Counted from the stretch's first letter, positions 16,858 through 25,255 are shown. The stretch: 64,000 nucleotides of DNA from Mycetocola spongiae (GCF_020424085.1 NZ_CP080203.1:2914001-2978000), one strand, 5' to 3'. Program-made: numbers and translations. The notes: generated by a model not told the origin, from the sequence alone.

Positions 16858-17889
16858 GTGGCCCTCGTGAGCCTGGTCGATGTGACCAAACGATACCCCT
16901 CGGCGACCGAAAAACGGCAGACCGTGGCCGCGGTGGACGGCGTCAGCCTCGATATCGAGGCCGGCGAAATCTACGGCATCATCGGTTATTCCGGAGCCGG
17001 TAAGTCCACGCTGGTGCGCCTGATTAACGCGCTGGAGCCGGTGACCTCGGGCAGCATCCACGTGGATGGCGCCGATGTTACCCGGATGCGCGAATCGGAG
17101 CTGCGCACCCTGCGCCTGGGCGTGGGCATGATTTTCCAGCAGTTTAATCTTTTTGGCTCCAAGACCGTGCGCGGCAATATCGAGTATCCGCTGCGGGTCG
17201 CCGGGATGCCCGCGGCCCAGCGTCGCGCCCGGGTCGCGGAGCTCCTAGAATTTGTGGGGCTCACCGAGAAGTCCGGAAGCTATCCCGATCAGCTCTCGGG
17301 CGGGCAAAAGCAGCGCGTGGGTATCGCCCGGGCACTCGCGAGCTCGCCGCGCATCCTGCTGGCCGATGAGGCCACGAGTGCGCTTGACCCCGAGACCACC
17401 CACGAGGTCCTGGCCCTGCTGAAGCGGGTGAACCGGGAGCTGGGCATCACCATCATCGTGATCACCCACGAGATGGAGGTGATCCAGCAGATCGCCACCC
17501 GCGTGGCCGTCATGGAAAACGGGAAGGTCGTGGAGGACGGCGACGTCTTCGAGATTTTCTCCGAGCCGCGGCATCACGCCACGCGCCGCTTTGTATCCAC
17601 CGTGGTGCGTTCGGTCCCCGCGGGCGAGGAGCTCGCGGCACTGCGCGCGCGGCACCCCGGCCGAATCGTCACGGTGTCCTTTGTGGAGGGGGCACAGAGC
17701 CAGGCCGATGTTTTTGCGGTGCTCGGCTCCGCGGGTATCGGCTTTGAGCTGATCTACGGCGGAATGAATGATGTTCAGGGCCGCACCTTTGGCCACCTCA
17801 CGCTGGCGCTGACCGGGGAGGCCCCCGCGATAGACGCGGCGCTGGAATCTGTGGCCCGCATTGCCGATGTTGTGGAGGCACAAGCATGA
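16858..17889 (+). CDS. metN: Methionine ABC transporter ATPase MetN
   Basis: 343 residues. Walker A GYSGAGKST is at 43-51. The Q-loop sits in MIFQQFNLFGSKTVRGNIEYPL, the signature is LSGGQKQRVGIARAL, and Walker B is LLADEATSALDPETT with ITHEMEVI. A C-terminal NIL (regulatory methionine-binding) domain covers roughly 270-340. A GTG start at 16858 is set by AAGGAG with 5-nt spacing. The stop overlaps metI by ATGA. Confidence 0.95.
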   Translation: MALVSLVDVTKRYPSATEKRQTVAAVDGVSLDIEAGEIYGIIGYSGAGKSTLVRLINALEPVTSGSIHVDGADVTRMRESELRTLRLGVGMIFQQFNLFGSKTVRGNIEYPLRVAGMPAAQRRARVAELLEFVGLTEKSGSYPDQLSGGQKQRVGIARALASSPRILLADEATSALDPETTHEVLALLKRVNRELGITIIVITHEMEVIQQIATRVAVMENGKVVEDGDVFEIFSEPRHHATRRFVSTVVRSVPAGEELAALRARHPGRIVTVSFVEGAQSQADVFAVLGSAGIGFELIYGGMNDVQGRTFGHLTLALTGEAPAIDAALESVARIADVVEAQA

Positions 17890-18536
17890 ACCCGCTGTTC
17901 GAAAAGCTGCTGAGCGCCACCGGCGAGACGCTGTATCTGGTCTCCGCGAGCCTCATCGTGGGTGGTGCGGCGGGCCTGCTGATCGGGCTCACGATGTATC
18001 TCACGCGCTCGGGCAACCTCTTTGCCAATCGCGCGGTGTTTGGCATCCTTAACGTGATCGTGAATATTTTCCGTCCGATCCCGTTCATTATTCTGTTGGC
18101 GGCCCTGCAACCGCTCACCCGTGCGGTGGTGGGCACCGGTATCGGCAATAACGCGATGATCTTCACGATCTCGATTGCCGCGACGTTTGGGATCTCCCGG
18201 ATCGTGGAGCAGAACCTGCTCACGGTCTCGCCCGGCGTGATCGAGGCCGCCCGCTCGGTGGGTGCCTCGCGGCTGCGCACCGTCTTTACCGTGCTGCTGC
18301 CCGAGGCCCTGGGCCCGCTGATTCTCGGCTATACGTTTGTGGTGGTGGTGATCGTGGACATGTCGGCCCTCGCCGGTTATGTCGGCGGCGGTGGACTCGG
18401 AAACTATGCGATCACGTATGGCTTCCGGCAGTTCAACCCGGCGGTCACCTGGTCCGCTGTATTTGTGGTGGTGGTGATCGTGCAGATCGTGCAGTTCGCC
18501 GGCAATGCGCTGGCGCGCAAGCTCATGCGCCGCTGA
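17886..18536 (+). CDS. metI: Methionine ABC transporter permease MetI
   Basis: 216 residues with five predicted hydrophobic helices. It contains the coupling EAA-type loop VIEAARSVGASRLRTVFTVLLPEALGPL, and the N-terminal ETLYLVSASLIVGG is typical of MetI. It forms the homodimeric membrane channel driven by MetN. It is translationally coupled to metN and followed by a terminator, so metQ-metN-metI is one unit. Confidence 0.95.
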   Translation: MNPLFEKLLSATGETLYLVSASLIVGGAAGLLIGLTMYLTRSGNLFANRAVFGILNVIVNIFRPIPFIILLAALQPLTRAVVGTGIGNNAMIFTISIAATFGISRIVEQNLLTVSPGVIEAARSVGASRLRTVFTVLLPEALGPLILGYTFVVVVIVDMSALAGYVGGGGLGNYAITYGFRQFNPAVTWSAVFVVVVIVQIVQFAGNALARKLMRR

Positions 18537-18554
18537 CGCTCCCGCACGTCGGAA

Positions 18555-18585
18555 CGCCCGGATATCCCTCGAGGATATCCGGGCG
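18555..18585 (+). terminator. Terminator after metI
   Basis: A perfect 13-bp stem (CGCCCGGATATCC / GGATATCCGGGCG) with a 5-nt loop, followed by a short TTT. Confidence 0.75.
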
Positions 18586-18692
18586 TTTGGCATTCCGGGC
18601 GGAAAAATCTTCCGGGCTTTAAGCCCATACTCGGTTGGCGTTGTTATGTTGCCCCCAATCCCCGGTCCGGGGGTGAGTATAAAGGGGGAAAA

Positions 18693-19028
18693 ATGGCAAC
18701 GTTCTCCGTGTCTTCCGCCGCGATTTCCCACGCGGGAGACTCGATGAAATCGATCATGAGTCAATTTGAGGCCGGGGTGGATACCGCCACCGGCATGGTC
18801 CACGGCGTGAACGCCGGGGGCTGGACGGGCACCGCCGCCGATGAGTTCATCGCGGGCTGGCAGGAGTGGCTGGACGGCGCCTCGCGGGTGCACGATACCC
18901 TGCACCACCTCGCGGTGCTGCTGGGCAACGCCGCGATCCTCTATACCGATACCGAGCGGCACGTCACCCGCACCGCGGAGCAATCCTCGGTGCCGTCGCC
19001 GGGCGCACCGGGTGGGGCGGCCCGCTGA
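18693..19028 (+). CDS. WXG100-like small protein (type VII secretion-associated)
   Basis: 111 residues, mostly helical. A WTG turn in GVNAGGWTGTAADEFIAGWQEWLDGASRV separates two helices, the layout of WXG100/ESAT-6-type proteins. The N-terminus TFSVSSAAISHAGDSMKSI forms helix 1, and the C-terminal 15 residues are Pro/Ser-rich. AAAGGGGG before the ATG is the SD. It is the first gene of a coupled four- or five-gene unit: its TGA overlaps the next ATG. No ESX secretion machinery is present in the window. A role as chaperone or secretion partner of the downstream toxin is inferred. Confidence 0.75.
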   Translation: MATFSVSSAAISHAGDSMKSIMSQFEAGVDTATGMVHGVNAGGWTGTAADEFIAGWQEWLDGASRVHDTLHHLAVLLGNAAILYTDTERHVTRTAEQSSVPSPGAPGGAAR

Positions 19029-19315
19029 TGCGCGGCTATCGGGTGGAGGCCACGCAGCTGGAGGGGCTCCTGACCACGCTCTCCGGGTTTGAGGAGTTCC
19101 AACACGAGATCCTCGGTCGCGTGCGGGCCACCGCGGAGGGGCTGGGTGCCGATTGGTCGGGGCCCGCGCAGGCGGCGTTCCTGGACCTCTACGAGCGCTG
19201 GCAGGTGGGGGCCCGGGAGATGACCGAGGCCTCGGCCCGGATGAGCGCCGCCGCGGCGATCGGCATCGATAATTATGCGGCGGTGGCCGCGGCCAATCGG
19301 GGGGTGTGGTCCTGA
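19028..19315 (+). CDS. WXG100-like small protein, second copy
   Basis: 95 residues with a helix-turn-helix pattern. The turn is in LGADWSGPAQAAFLDLYERWQVGAREMTEA, a WSG variant of WXG, and there is an alanine-rich end. It is not a close copy of the preceding protein. The start ATG overlaps the upstream stop (TGATG at 19026-19030), and its own TGA overlaps the toxin ATG. The tight coupling implies co-production with the toxin, probably as a heterodimeric secretion partner (inference). Confidence 0.75.
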   Translation: MRGYRVEATQLEGLLTTLSGFEEFQHEILGRVRATAEGLGADWSGPAQAAFLDLYERWQVGAREMTEASARMSAAAAIGIDNYAAVAAANRGVWS

Positions 19316-21483
19316 TGTCCTATTCGGTCATCGATATTCATCCCGAGTCCTACCTGGATGCGGCGGAGCTCTGCGGGCGGCTGCGTGACGACGCCGCGGA
19401 GGCCACCGAGCGCTGGCTCGCGGAGTTGCGCGAGTGCGCCGGCATGGCCGGGTCCTGTGACGCCGCGGTGGCCTTCGCCGCGGATTATGATGCCGCGGCG
19501 GCGCAGATTATGGAGGGTCTGGATACCCTCGAGGCTGCGCTGGACCAGCTCCGGTACGGGCTGGAGCTCACGGCGCGCAATCACGTCTGGGGCGAGTGGT
19601 CCTCGCGCCTGCAACCGGGAAGCGCGCCCGAGATCGCGGTGACCCCCGCGGCGCCGCGGCGCTGTCGTGCCGCCCCGGCGTCGGCCGCGGGGGAGCCCAA
19701 CTCCGCTCTGCCCGATGTTCCCGAGTGGGTGGCGGATTTTCTATTGGCCCTGTGGCCCGATGGCGATACCGATGCGCTGGCCCGCGCCGAGGGTGCCTGG
19801 CGGGAGCTGGCCGAGGACATGACCGGGCTGCGGGGCAGGGCCCGCGGGATCCTTGACCACCTGGCGCGCGTCGTCTCCCCGGAGATTCCGCAGATCGAGG
19901 AGCGGGTAGATACCCTCCTCGACGGTCTGAGTTCCCTCCGGGAGGGTGCCGGGGAGACCGCCGCGGCGCTCCACGATTTTTCGGCGGGCCCCGAGGGCAT
20001 CCAGCAGACCCGGGCCGATACCCTGAGCGAGGTGAACGTGCTCCTGGTGGAGCTGGACATCTCGATCGGGTTTGCCGCGGTCACCAGCTTCTTCACGCTG
20101 GGGGCCTCGGCGGTGGTGGAGGGGGCGGCGATCACCGGCCGGGTGGCGCTTTCCGCGGGCCGCATCGCGGGCTTTGTGGCCAATCTTGGGATCCGGGCGC
20201 AGGCCTCGGCCGCGCGGATCGCCGCGGTGGTGGGGCGGCTCACGCTCACCGGCCGGCGGTTTGAGGCCGTGACCACCCGCGCGGTGCTCTTTAGCGGGCG
20301 AAGTGCGGCCACCGTGGTGGGCGGCACCGCCAGTTCGGTCACGGCCGAGTGGATTGTGCGCGGCGAGGACTTCGATCTGGAGTCCTCTGTCGTGAACGGC
20401 CTGGCCGGCAGCGCGATCGGCGGGGCGCTTGGGCACGTTATGGGTTCCCGCTTTTGGAGCGCACGGGCTGCCCGGGGCCCATCGGGCACCGGGATGCGGC
20501 CGCAGCTGGGCTCCTATTCGCTCCGGCCCGAAAACGCGGGGGTGCTTCCGGGCATTGGCCGGGAGTATTACCATCGCCGCCTGCTGAGCCCCTCCGGTGC
20601 CCCCATACTCTCGGTGGGTGTGCGGCCCACCGGGCAGGGCCTGCTCTCGCGAGCCCCCGAGCGCATCGTGCGCATCGGCGAGGGAGGCATTTATGCGGAG
20701 GCGCGGCGGCTCGCGATCGACGCCGATTCCTATGGTTTTCACGAGCTGAAGCATGTGGCGCCGCCCTCGGAACTGGACTGGAAGCGGATTGATGAGCACG
20801 TCCTGGACCTGGTTGAGGACCGCGCACATCCCTATGGTTTTGATGCCGACCTGCATGCGCTCTCGGCCGCGGAGTATCAGCGGAAATACCTGCTGCACCA
20901 GATCGATGATCGCACGGGGCTGCACTGGTCGCGTTTCCCGAGCGCGGGTGGCTCGATTGCGGGAAACGATCGGGTTTATGCCCGCGGCTGGGAGGAGTTC
21001 CACGAGCATAATCCCGGCTTCACCGTGGACCGCATTGGCCCAAAAACCGGAAAATATTTTGGCATCGTGATCGACGGGGTGCCGTTTAGCTTCGAGGCGC
21101 GCGCAATGGATATTCACGCGCTGATGGACGCCCCCTATAGCCGCGGGTTTCTGGTGCCCCGGCTCCCGGAACCCGCCGGGGACTGGATCATTCATACCTC
21201 GCGCGCGGCCCCCGCGATGGGGCAGCCGGGCGGCGCCGGGCAGCTCCGGATCCTGGCGCCCCGCGCGGGGCACGAGATCAGCGATCCCGGGCTGCGCCAT
21301 ACGCTGGAGCGGCTGGAGCGCAACGCCGGTATCGGGGCGAGGCGGCGGGCGGATCTCCTGGAGGACTATCCGCTAGATGATCTTTATGCGGAGGTGTCAC
21401 AGGTCGGGGCGACAAAACGTCAGGTGCTTGTGATCAAGAAAACGTATTGGCCCGAGGTGGGGCCGGAGGGTGCGGGGCGATGA
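19315..21483 (+). CDS. TNT-type polymorphic toxin with WXG100-like N-terminus
   Basis: 722 residues. Residues 1-105 resemble a WXG100/PPE-like secretion domain (RECAGMAGSCDAAVAFAADYDAAAAQ). About 140-240 is a helical linker, and 240-390 is an Ala/Gly-rich hydrophobic region. The C-terminal region from about 545 resembles the tuberculosis necrotizing toxin (TNT) NAD-glycohydrolase fold: VDRIGPKTGKYF (R573, Y581), PFSFEARAM (R596), PYSRGFLVPRL, and GQPGG (Q637). These spacings agree with what I recall for CpnT. The His expected near PYH is Ser here. About 80 residues extend past GQPGG. It is coupled to both neighbours. The likely role is killing rival or host cells by NAD depletion. Confidence 0.72.
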   Translation: MSYSVIDIHPESYLDAAELCGRLRDDAAEATERWLAELRECAGMAGSCDAAVAFAADYDAAAAQIMEGLDTLEAALDQLRYGLELTARNHVWGEWSSRLQPGSAPEIAVTPAAPRRCRAAPASAAGEPNSALPDVPEWVADFLLALWPDGDTDALARAEGAWRELAEDMTGLRGRARGILDHLARVVSPEIPQIEERVDTLLDGLSSLREGAGETAAALHDFSAGPEGIQQTRADTLSEVNVLLVELDISIGFAAVTSFFTLGASAVVEGAAITGRVALSAGRIAGFVANLGIRAQASAARIAAVVGRLTLTGRRFEAVTTRAVLFSGRSAATVVGGTASSVTAEWIVRGEDFDLESSVVNGLAGSAIGGALGHVMGSRFWSARAARGPSGTGMRPQLGSYSLRPENAGVLPGIGREYYHRRLLSPSGAPILSVGVRPTGQGLLSRAPERIVRIGEGGIYAEARRLAIDADSYGFHELKHVAPPSELDWKRIDEHVLDLVEDRAHPYGFDADLHALSAAEYQRKYLLHQIDDRTGLHWSRFPSAGGSIAGNDRVYARGWEEFHEHNPGFTVDRIGPKTGKYFGIVIDGVPFSFEARAMDIHALMDAPYSRGFLVPRLPEPAGDWIIHTSRAAPAMGQPGGAGQLRILAPRAGHEISDPGLRHTLERLERNAGIGARRRADLLEDYPLDDLYAEVSQVGATKRQVLVIKKTYWPEVGPEGAGR

Positions 21484-21797
21484 GTCGCGTGGTGGAGTTT
21501 GCGGGGTTATTGGAGCGGGTGGCGGTGCCGTTGCGGGTGGCGTGTGTGCTGGTGGAGGAGGGGCGCGATATTTCCGCGCCGCCGGGGATGGGGTTGCAGG
21601 CGGGGGTGACGTATCGGTATTGGCAGCCGTCGGTGGCAGGCAGCGTTTATGAGGTGGAGGGGGAGTTGCAGTATTGGTTGACCGATGAGCGTTATCCGGT
21701 GCAGGAGAGGGTTTTTTCCGGTGGGAGTGTGGAGGATATGGTGCGGGTGAGCCTGTTGATGCTTTATGGTGAGGCGCGACGCAGCATGGGGATGACG
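21480..21797. repeat. Long direct repeat, N-terminal block, copy 1
   Basis: 318 bp nearly identical to 22186-22503, with only scattered substitutions. It encodes the conserved N-terminal third of the two candidate immunity proteins. Confidence 0.9.
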
Positions 21798-22172
21798 GGG
21801 CTAGACCTGGTGGTGCCTCCGACGCCGGTTGTTGCGGTGCGGGCCGAGAACTCGTTGCCTCCGGAGCCCGTGGCGGCGGGATTTATGATTCATCAGGAAC
21901 GGCTGGAATCCGCGCGGCTCACCGAAGTGGCCACGGGGAAAATGTGGAGCTCGGATCAGCCCTATCTGCTGACCGATTTTTCGGTGGTATATCGGTATCC
22001 GTTGGAGGAGTTGGCGGCGCTTTTGGTTTCGTCGGATGGGGGTGCGTTGGCGGGGCCGGGGTCGGGCTGGTGGGATCCTTCGCAGCGGGGCTGGAATGAT
22101 GATCGTTCTCGTCCGTATGATGCGGCGTATAACGCGGGGTTATTGGCGTGGCATCCGGAGATTTGGCGGTAG
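21480..22172 (+). CDS. Candidate immunity protein, copy 1
   Basis: 230 residues, cytosolic, no signal peptide or membrane helix. I do not recognise the family. Its ATG overlaps the toxin stop (ATGA at 21480-21483), the classical position for a cognate immunity gene. Trp, Tyr and acidic residues are frequent (WLTDERYPVQER, WHPEIWR at the end). Codon use differs from neighbours, with many TTG, GGG and GTG codons. A near-identical N-terminal third and similar C-terminal quarter occur in the next gene, while residues about 107-170 differ. Immunity to the TNT-type domain is inferred from position and duplication. Confidence 0.72.
   Translation: MSRVVEFAGLLERVAVPLRVACVLVEEGRDISAPPGMGLQAGVTYRYWQPSVAGSVYEVEGELQYWLTDERYPVQERVFSGGSVEDMVRVSLLMLYGEARRSMGMTGLDLVVPPTPVVAVRAENSLPPEPVAAGFMIHQERLESARLTEVATGKMWSSDQPYLLTDFSVVYRYPLEELAALLVSSDGGALAGPGSGWWDPSQRGWNDDRSRPYDAAYNAGLLAWHPEIWR
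21990..22172. repeat. Direct repeat, C-terminal block, copy 1
   Basis: 183 bp closely similar to 22687-22869, encoding the conserved C-terminal quarter. The DNA between the two blocks (21798-21989) is not similar to its counterpart. Confidence 0.85.
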
Positions 22173-22185
22173 AGGGGGCCTGCTG

Positions 22186-22503
22186 GTGAGTCGGGTGGTG
22201 GAGTTTGCGGGGTTATTGGAGCGGGTGGCGGTGCCGTTGCGGGTGGCGTGTGTGCTGGTGGAGGAGGGGCGCGATATTTCCGCGCCGCCGGGGATGGGGT
22301 TGCAGGCGGGTGTGACGTATCGGTATATCCGGCCGTCGGTGGCGGGCAGTGTTTATGAGGTGGAGGGGGAGTTGCAGTATTGGTTGACCGATGAGCGTTA
22401 TCCGGTGCAGGAGCGGCTCTTATATGGGGGGAGTGTGGAGGATATGGTGCGGGTGAGCCTGTTGATGCTTTATGACGAGGCGCGACGCAGCATGGGGATG
22501 ACG
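22186..22503. repeat. Long direct repeat, N-terminal block, copy 2
   Basis: Partner of 21480-21797 at an offset of 706 bp. Confidence 0.9.
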
Positions 22504-22869
22504 GAATTGAATTTGCCGACCTCGGTTGATCCCGCACCGGATTTTGACTCGGTGCCCTGGGAGCACACGGTTGAGGGATTTGTGATTACGGATGGCTCAT
22601 TAGAGTCCTGGGAGCTTGTCCAGGAGGCCACCGGCATAACGTGGCAGTCGCCGAACCCGATTTTCTTAAGCCGGTTTTCGATGCTTTATCGGTATTCATT
22701 GGAGGAGTTGGCGGCGCTTTTGGTTTCGGCGGATGGGGGTGCGTTGGCGGGGCCGGGGTCGGGGTATTTGGATCCCGAGGAGGGGGGCTGGAACGATGAC
22801 GGGTCGCAGCCGTTTGATGCGGTGTATAACGCGGGGTTATTGGCGTGGCATCCGGAGATTTGGCGGTAG
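22186..22869 (+). CDS. Candidate immunity protein, copy 2
   Basis: 227 residues starting at a GTG that aligns with the ATG of copy 1 (SRVVEFAGLLERVAV). The first 105 residues differ at only about six positions (WQ to IR, VFS to LLY, G to D). The central segment (residues 107-166) has its own sequence (PTSVDPAPDFDSVPWEHTVE). The C-terminus is again YSLEELAALLVSADGGALAG and WHPEIWR. Thirteen bases separate the two genes. It probably protects against a related toxin variant or is a decoy or ancestral copy. The family is unknown to me. Confidence 0.7.
   Translation: MSRVVEFAGLLERVAVPLRVACVLVEEGRDISAPPGMGLQAGVTYRYIRPSVAGSVYEVEGELQYWLTDERYPVQERLLYGGSVEDMVRVSLLMLYDEARRSMGMTELNLPTSVDPAPDFDSVPWEHTVEGFVITDGSLESWELVQEATGITWQSPNPIFLSRFSMLYRYSLEELAALLVSADGGALAGPGSGYLDPEEGGWNDDGSQPFDAVYNAGLLAWHPEIWR
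22687..22869. repeat. Direct repeat, C-terminal block, copy 2
   Basis: Partner of 21990-22172 at an offset of 697 bp. The change of offset shows that the variable centre is 9 bp shorter in copy 2. Confidence 0.85.
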
Positions 22870-22930
22870 AGGGCCCCACCGATCCGCGCCCGGAACCCAC
22901 CCGCGGCATGCCGGGGACACGGCCAACCGC

Positions 22931-23473
22931 CTAGGGGGCCGGCGTCTCCGCGGGCGCTCCGGCATCCGCGCCGCCGGACTCGGGGGCGTCCAGGCTCAGG
23001 CGGCGCAGCAGCGCCGAGAGCGCGGCCTGGTCCTCCTCCGAGATCGCGGAGAGCAGCACGGCCTCGGCCTCGAGCAGTGCGGCAATCGCCGAGTCCACCG
23101 CGGCCAGGCCCGCCCCGGTCATGACCACCAGGATGCCGCGGCCGTCATTGGGATCGGTCTCGCGCCGGACCAGCCCGCGCGAATAGAGCCGGTCGATGCG
23201 ATTGGTCATCGTGCCGCTGGATACCAGCGTCTGGGTGAGGAGCCGCTTGGGGCTCAGCGTATAGGGGGCACCCGCGCGCCGCAGCGAGGCCAGGACATCA
23301 AACTCCCAGGCCTCCAGCCCGGAATCCGCAAATGCCGAGCGGCGGGCGCGATCCAGGTGGCGGCTCAGTCGATCCACGCGGGAGAGAACGCGCAGCGGGG
23401 CAAAATCCAGATCCGGGCGCTCGCGTTCCCACGACTCTACGATCAGATCGACTTCATCGGTTTGTGCGGGCAT
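22931..23473 (-). CDS. MarR-family transcriptional regulator
   Basis: 180 residues. The winged helix is recognisable: LEAWEFDVLASLRRAGAPYTLSPKRLLTQTLVSSGTMTNRIDRLYSRGLVRRETDPNDGRGILVVMT, with DPNDGR in the wing. The tail is Ala/Gly-rich. The start chosen is the ATG at 23473 preceded by AGGAGA; the upstream extension has no homology. It lies convergent to the immunity genes and divergent from tRNA-Gln/glmU, so its target is not evident from context. It may regulate itself. Confidence 0.88.
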   Translation of the reverse strand: MPAQTDEVDLIVESWERERPDLDFAPLRVLSRVDRLSRHLDRARRSAFADSGLEAWEFDVLASLRRAGAPYTLSPKRLLTQTLVSSGTMTNRIDRLYSRGLVRRETDPNDGRGILVVMTGAGLAAVDSAIAALLEAEAVLLSAISEEDQAALSALLRRLSLDAPESGGADAGAPAETPAP

Positions 23474-23641
23474 TCTCCTATTATCTCGACTTCGAGAGAG
23501 TTTTGCGTCAGCCCCGCTCAGATTATTGCCCCGAGCCACCCGGAATGGCGTGATTTGCCGGGGAATGACCGCCGTGGCGTTCACGGGCACCCCGGGAATC
23601 TGGCAGACTGGAACGGTACACGTCCGCGGTGGCGGGCGTGA

Positions 23642-23713
23642 TCCGCCTTAGTGTAACGGCAGCACGGCAGCCTTTGGAGCTGTCCGGTCCAGGTTCGAAT
23701 CCTGGAGGCGGAG
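23642..23713 (+). tRNA. tRNA-Gln (anticodon UUG)
   Basis: A cloverleaf of 72 nt: acceptor TCCGCCT pairs with AGGCGGA and the discriminator is G. The anticodon loop is CTTTGGA with anticodon TTG. The T-arm is CCAGGTTCGAATCCTGG. No CCA is encoded. It ends 32 bp before glmU, the usual actinobacterial arrangement. Confidence 0.95.
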
Positions 23714-23745
23714 CGATCAAATTCATCCTTAAGGAAGGGACCCGA

Positions 23746-25203
23746 GTGAGCGATCAGCGCCTCGCCGTGATTATTCTTGCCGCCGGACAGGGCACGCGCA
23801 TGAAGTCCCGCACCCCCAAACTCCTGCATCCCCTGGGCGGTCGCCCCGTGGTGGGGCACGTCATGGAGGCGGCGCGTGGCCTCGGCGCCGAGCATATCCT
23901 CGCCGTGGTCCGCCACGAGCGTGACGCCGTATCCGCCGTGGTCCTCGACGCCCTGCCCGGGGCCATCATCGTGGATCAGGACGATATCCCCGGCACCGGT
24001 CGCGCCGTGGAGCAGGCCGTGGCCGCACTGCCCGCCGATTTTGACGGCGATGTGCTGGTGCTCAACGGAGACGTTCCGCTGCTCACCGCCGAGACCCTCG
24101 CGGATCTGGTGGCCCGCCACCGCGCCTCGCATGCCGCCGCCACCATCCTCTCGGCCCTCCTCGACGATGCCACCGGTTATGGCCGCATCATCCGTCAGGA
24201 CGGCGGAAACCTCGACTATATCGTGGAGCATAAGGACGCCTCCGCCGCGGAACTCGCTGTCAACGAGATCAACGCCGGCATCTATCTTTTTGGTCTCGCC
24301 GCCCTGCGCACGCAGCTGGCCGCACTCACCACCGAAAACGCCCAGGGCGAGAAGTACATCACCGATGTGTTGGGCCTGCTGCGCGAGGCCGGATCCGCCG
24401 TGGCCGCCCTCGCGGTGAGCGATGCCCACGAGGTTGAGGGCATTAACGACCGCGTGCAGCTCTCCGCGGCCGCCGCGCGCCTCAACGCCCAGACCATCGA
24501 GCGCTGGCAGCGCGCCGGCGTCACCGTGCAGGACCCCGCCACCACCTGGATCGACGTGCAGGCCACGTTTGAGCCCGATGTCACCCTGAAGCCCGGCACC
24601 CAGATCCTCGGCCCGAGCACCGTGGCCCGCGATGCCATCATCGGCCCGGATACCACGCTCTTCGCCGTGGAGGTGGGCGAGGGAGCCGAGATTAAGCGCT
24701 CCGAGGCCAGCCACTCCGTGATCGGGGCGGGCGCCACCGTGGGCCCGTTCAGCTATCTGCGCCCGGGCACCATCCTCGGCGAGGACGGCAAGATCGGCGG
24801 CTTTGTGGAAACCAAAAACGCGCAGATCGGCACCGGCAGCAAGGTACCGCACCTGTCCTATGTGGGTGACGCCGTGATCGGCGAGAATACCAATATCGGT
24901 GCCGGCACCATCTTCGCCAATTATGACGGCGAAAAAAAGCACGCCTCGACCGTGGGTTCGCACGTCCGAATCGGGTCGCACAGCGTGCTGGTGGCACCGG
25001 TTACAATTGGAGACGGTGCGTTCTCCGGCGCCGGCACGGTTGTCCGCAAGGACGTACCCGCCGGCTCGCTGGCCATCAACGTGGCCCCTCAGCGCAATCT
25101 TGAGGGATGGACCCAGTCCAAGCGCCCCACGAGCTCCTCGGCAGACGCCGCCCGCGCGGCCGACGAGGAATCCTCAAAAAACACAGAAACCTCCCCGAAC
25201 TAA
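23746..25203 (+). CDS. glmU: Bifunctional UDP-GlcNAc pyrophosphorylase / GlcN-1-P acetyltransferase
   Basis: 485 residues. The N-terminal uridylyltransferase has LAAGQGTRMKSRTPKLLHPLGG and LNGDVPLLTAETL. The C-terminal left-handed beta-helix acetyltransferase shows hexapeptide repeats (VGPFSYLRPGTILGEDGKIGGFVETKNA) and IGAGTIFANYDGEKKH. It makes UDP-GlcNAc for cell wall synthesis. The GTG at 23746 follows AAGGAAGG; the frame upstream only overlaps the tRNA. It has a charged, low-complexity tail. Confidence 0.96.
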   Translation: MSDQRLAVIILAAGQGTRMKSRTPKLLHPLGGRPVVGHVMEAARGLGAEHILAVVRHERDAVSAVVLDALPGAIIVDQDDIPGTGRAVEQAVAALPADFDGDVLVLNGDVPLLTAETLADLVARHRASHAAATILSALLDDATGYGRIIRQDGGNLDYIVEHKDASAAELAVNEINAGIYLFGLAALRTQLAALTTENAQGEKYITDVLGLLREAGSAVAALAVSDAHEVEGINDRVQLSAAAARLNAQTIERWQRAGVTVQDPATTWIDVQATFEPDVTLKPGTQILGPSTVARDAIIGPDTTLFAVEVGEGAEIKRSEASHSVIGAGATVGPFSYLRPGTILGEDGKIGGFVETKNAQIGTGSKVPHLSYVGDAVIGENTNIGAGTIFANYDGEKKHASTVGSHVRIGSHSVLVAPVTIGDGAFSGAGTVVRKDVPAGSLAINVAPQRNLEGWTQSKRPTSSSADAARAADEESSKNTETSPN

Positions 25204-25255
25204 AAACTGAATATACATGTGCAACGTCAACCCAGGTTGGCAGGAAGCAGGAGTG

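Noticed and set aside
22870-22930. Extra partial immunity copy after the second gene
   Set aside because: The repeat similarity ends at the stop at 22869; the following bases do not match either flank.
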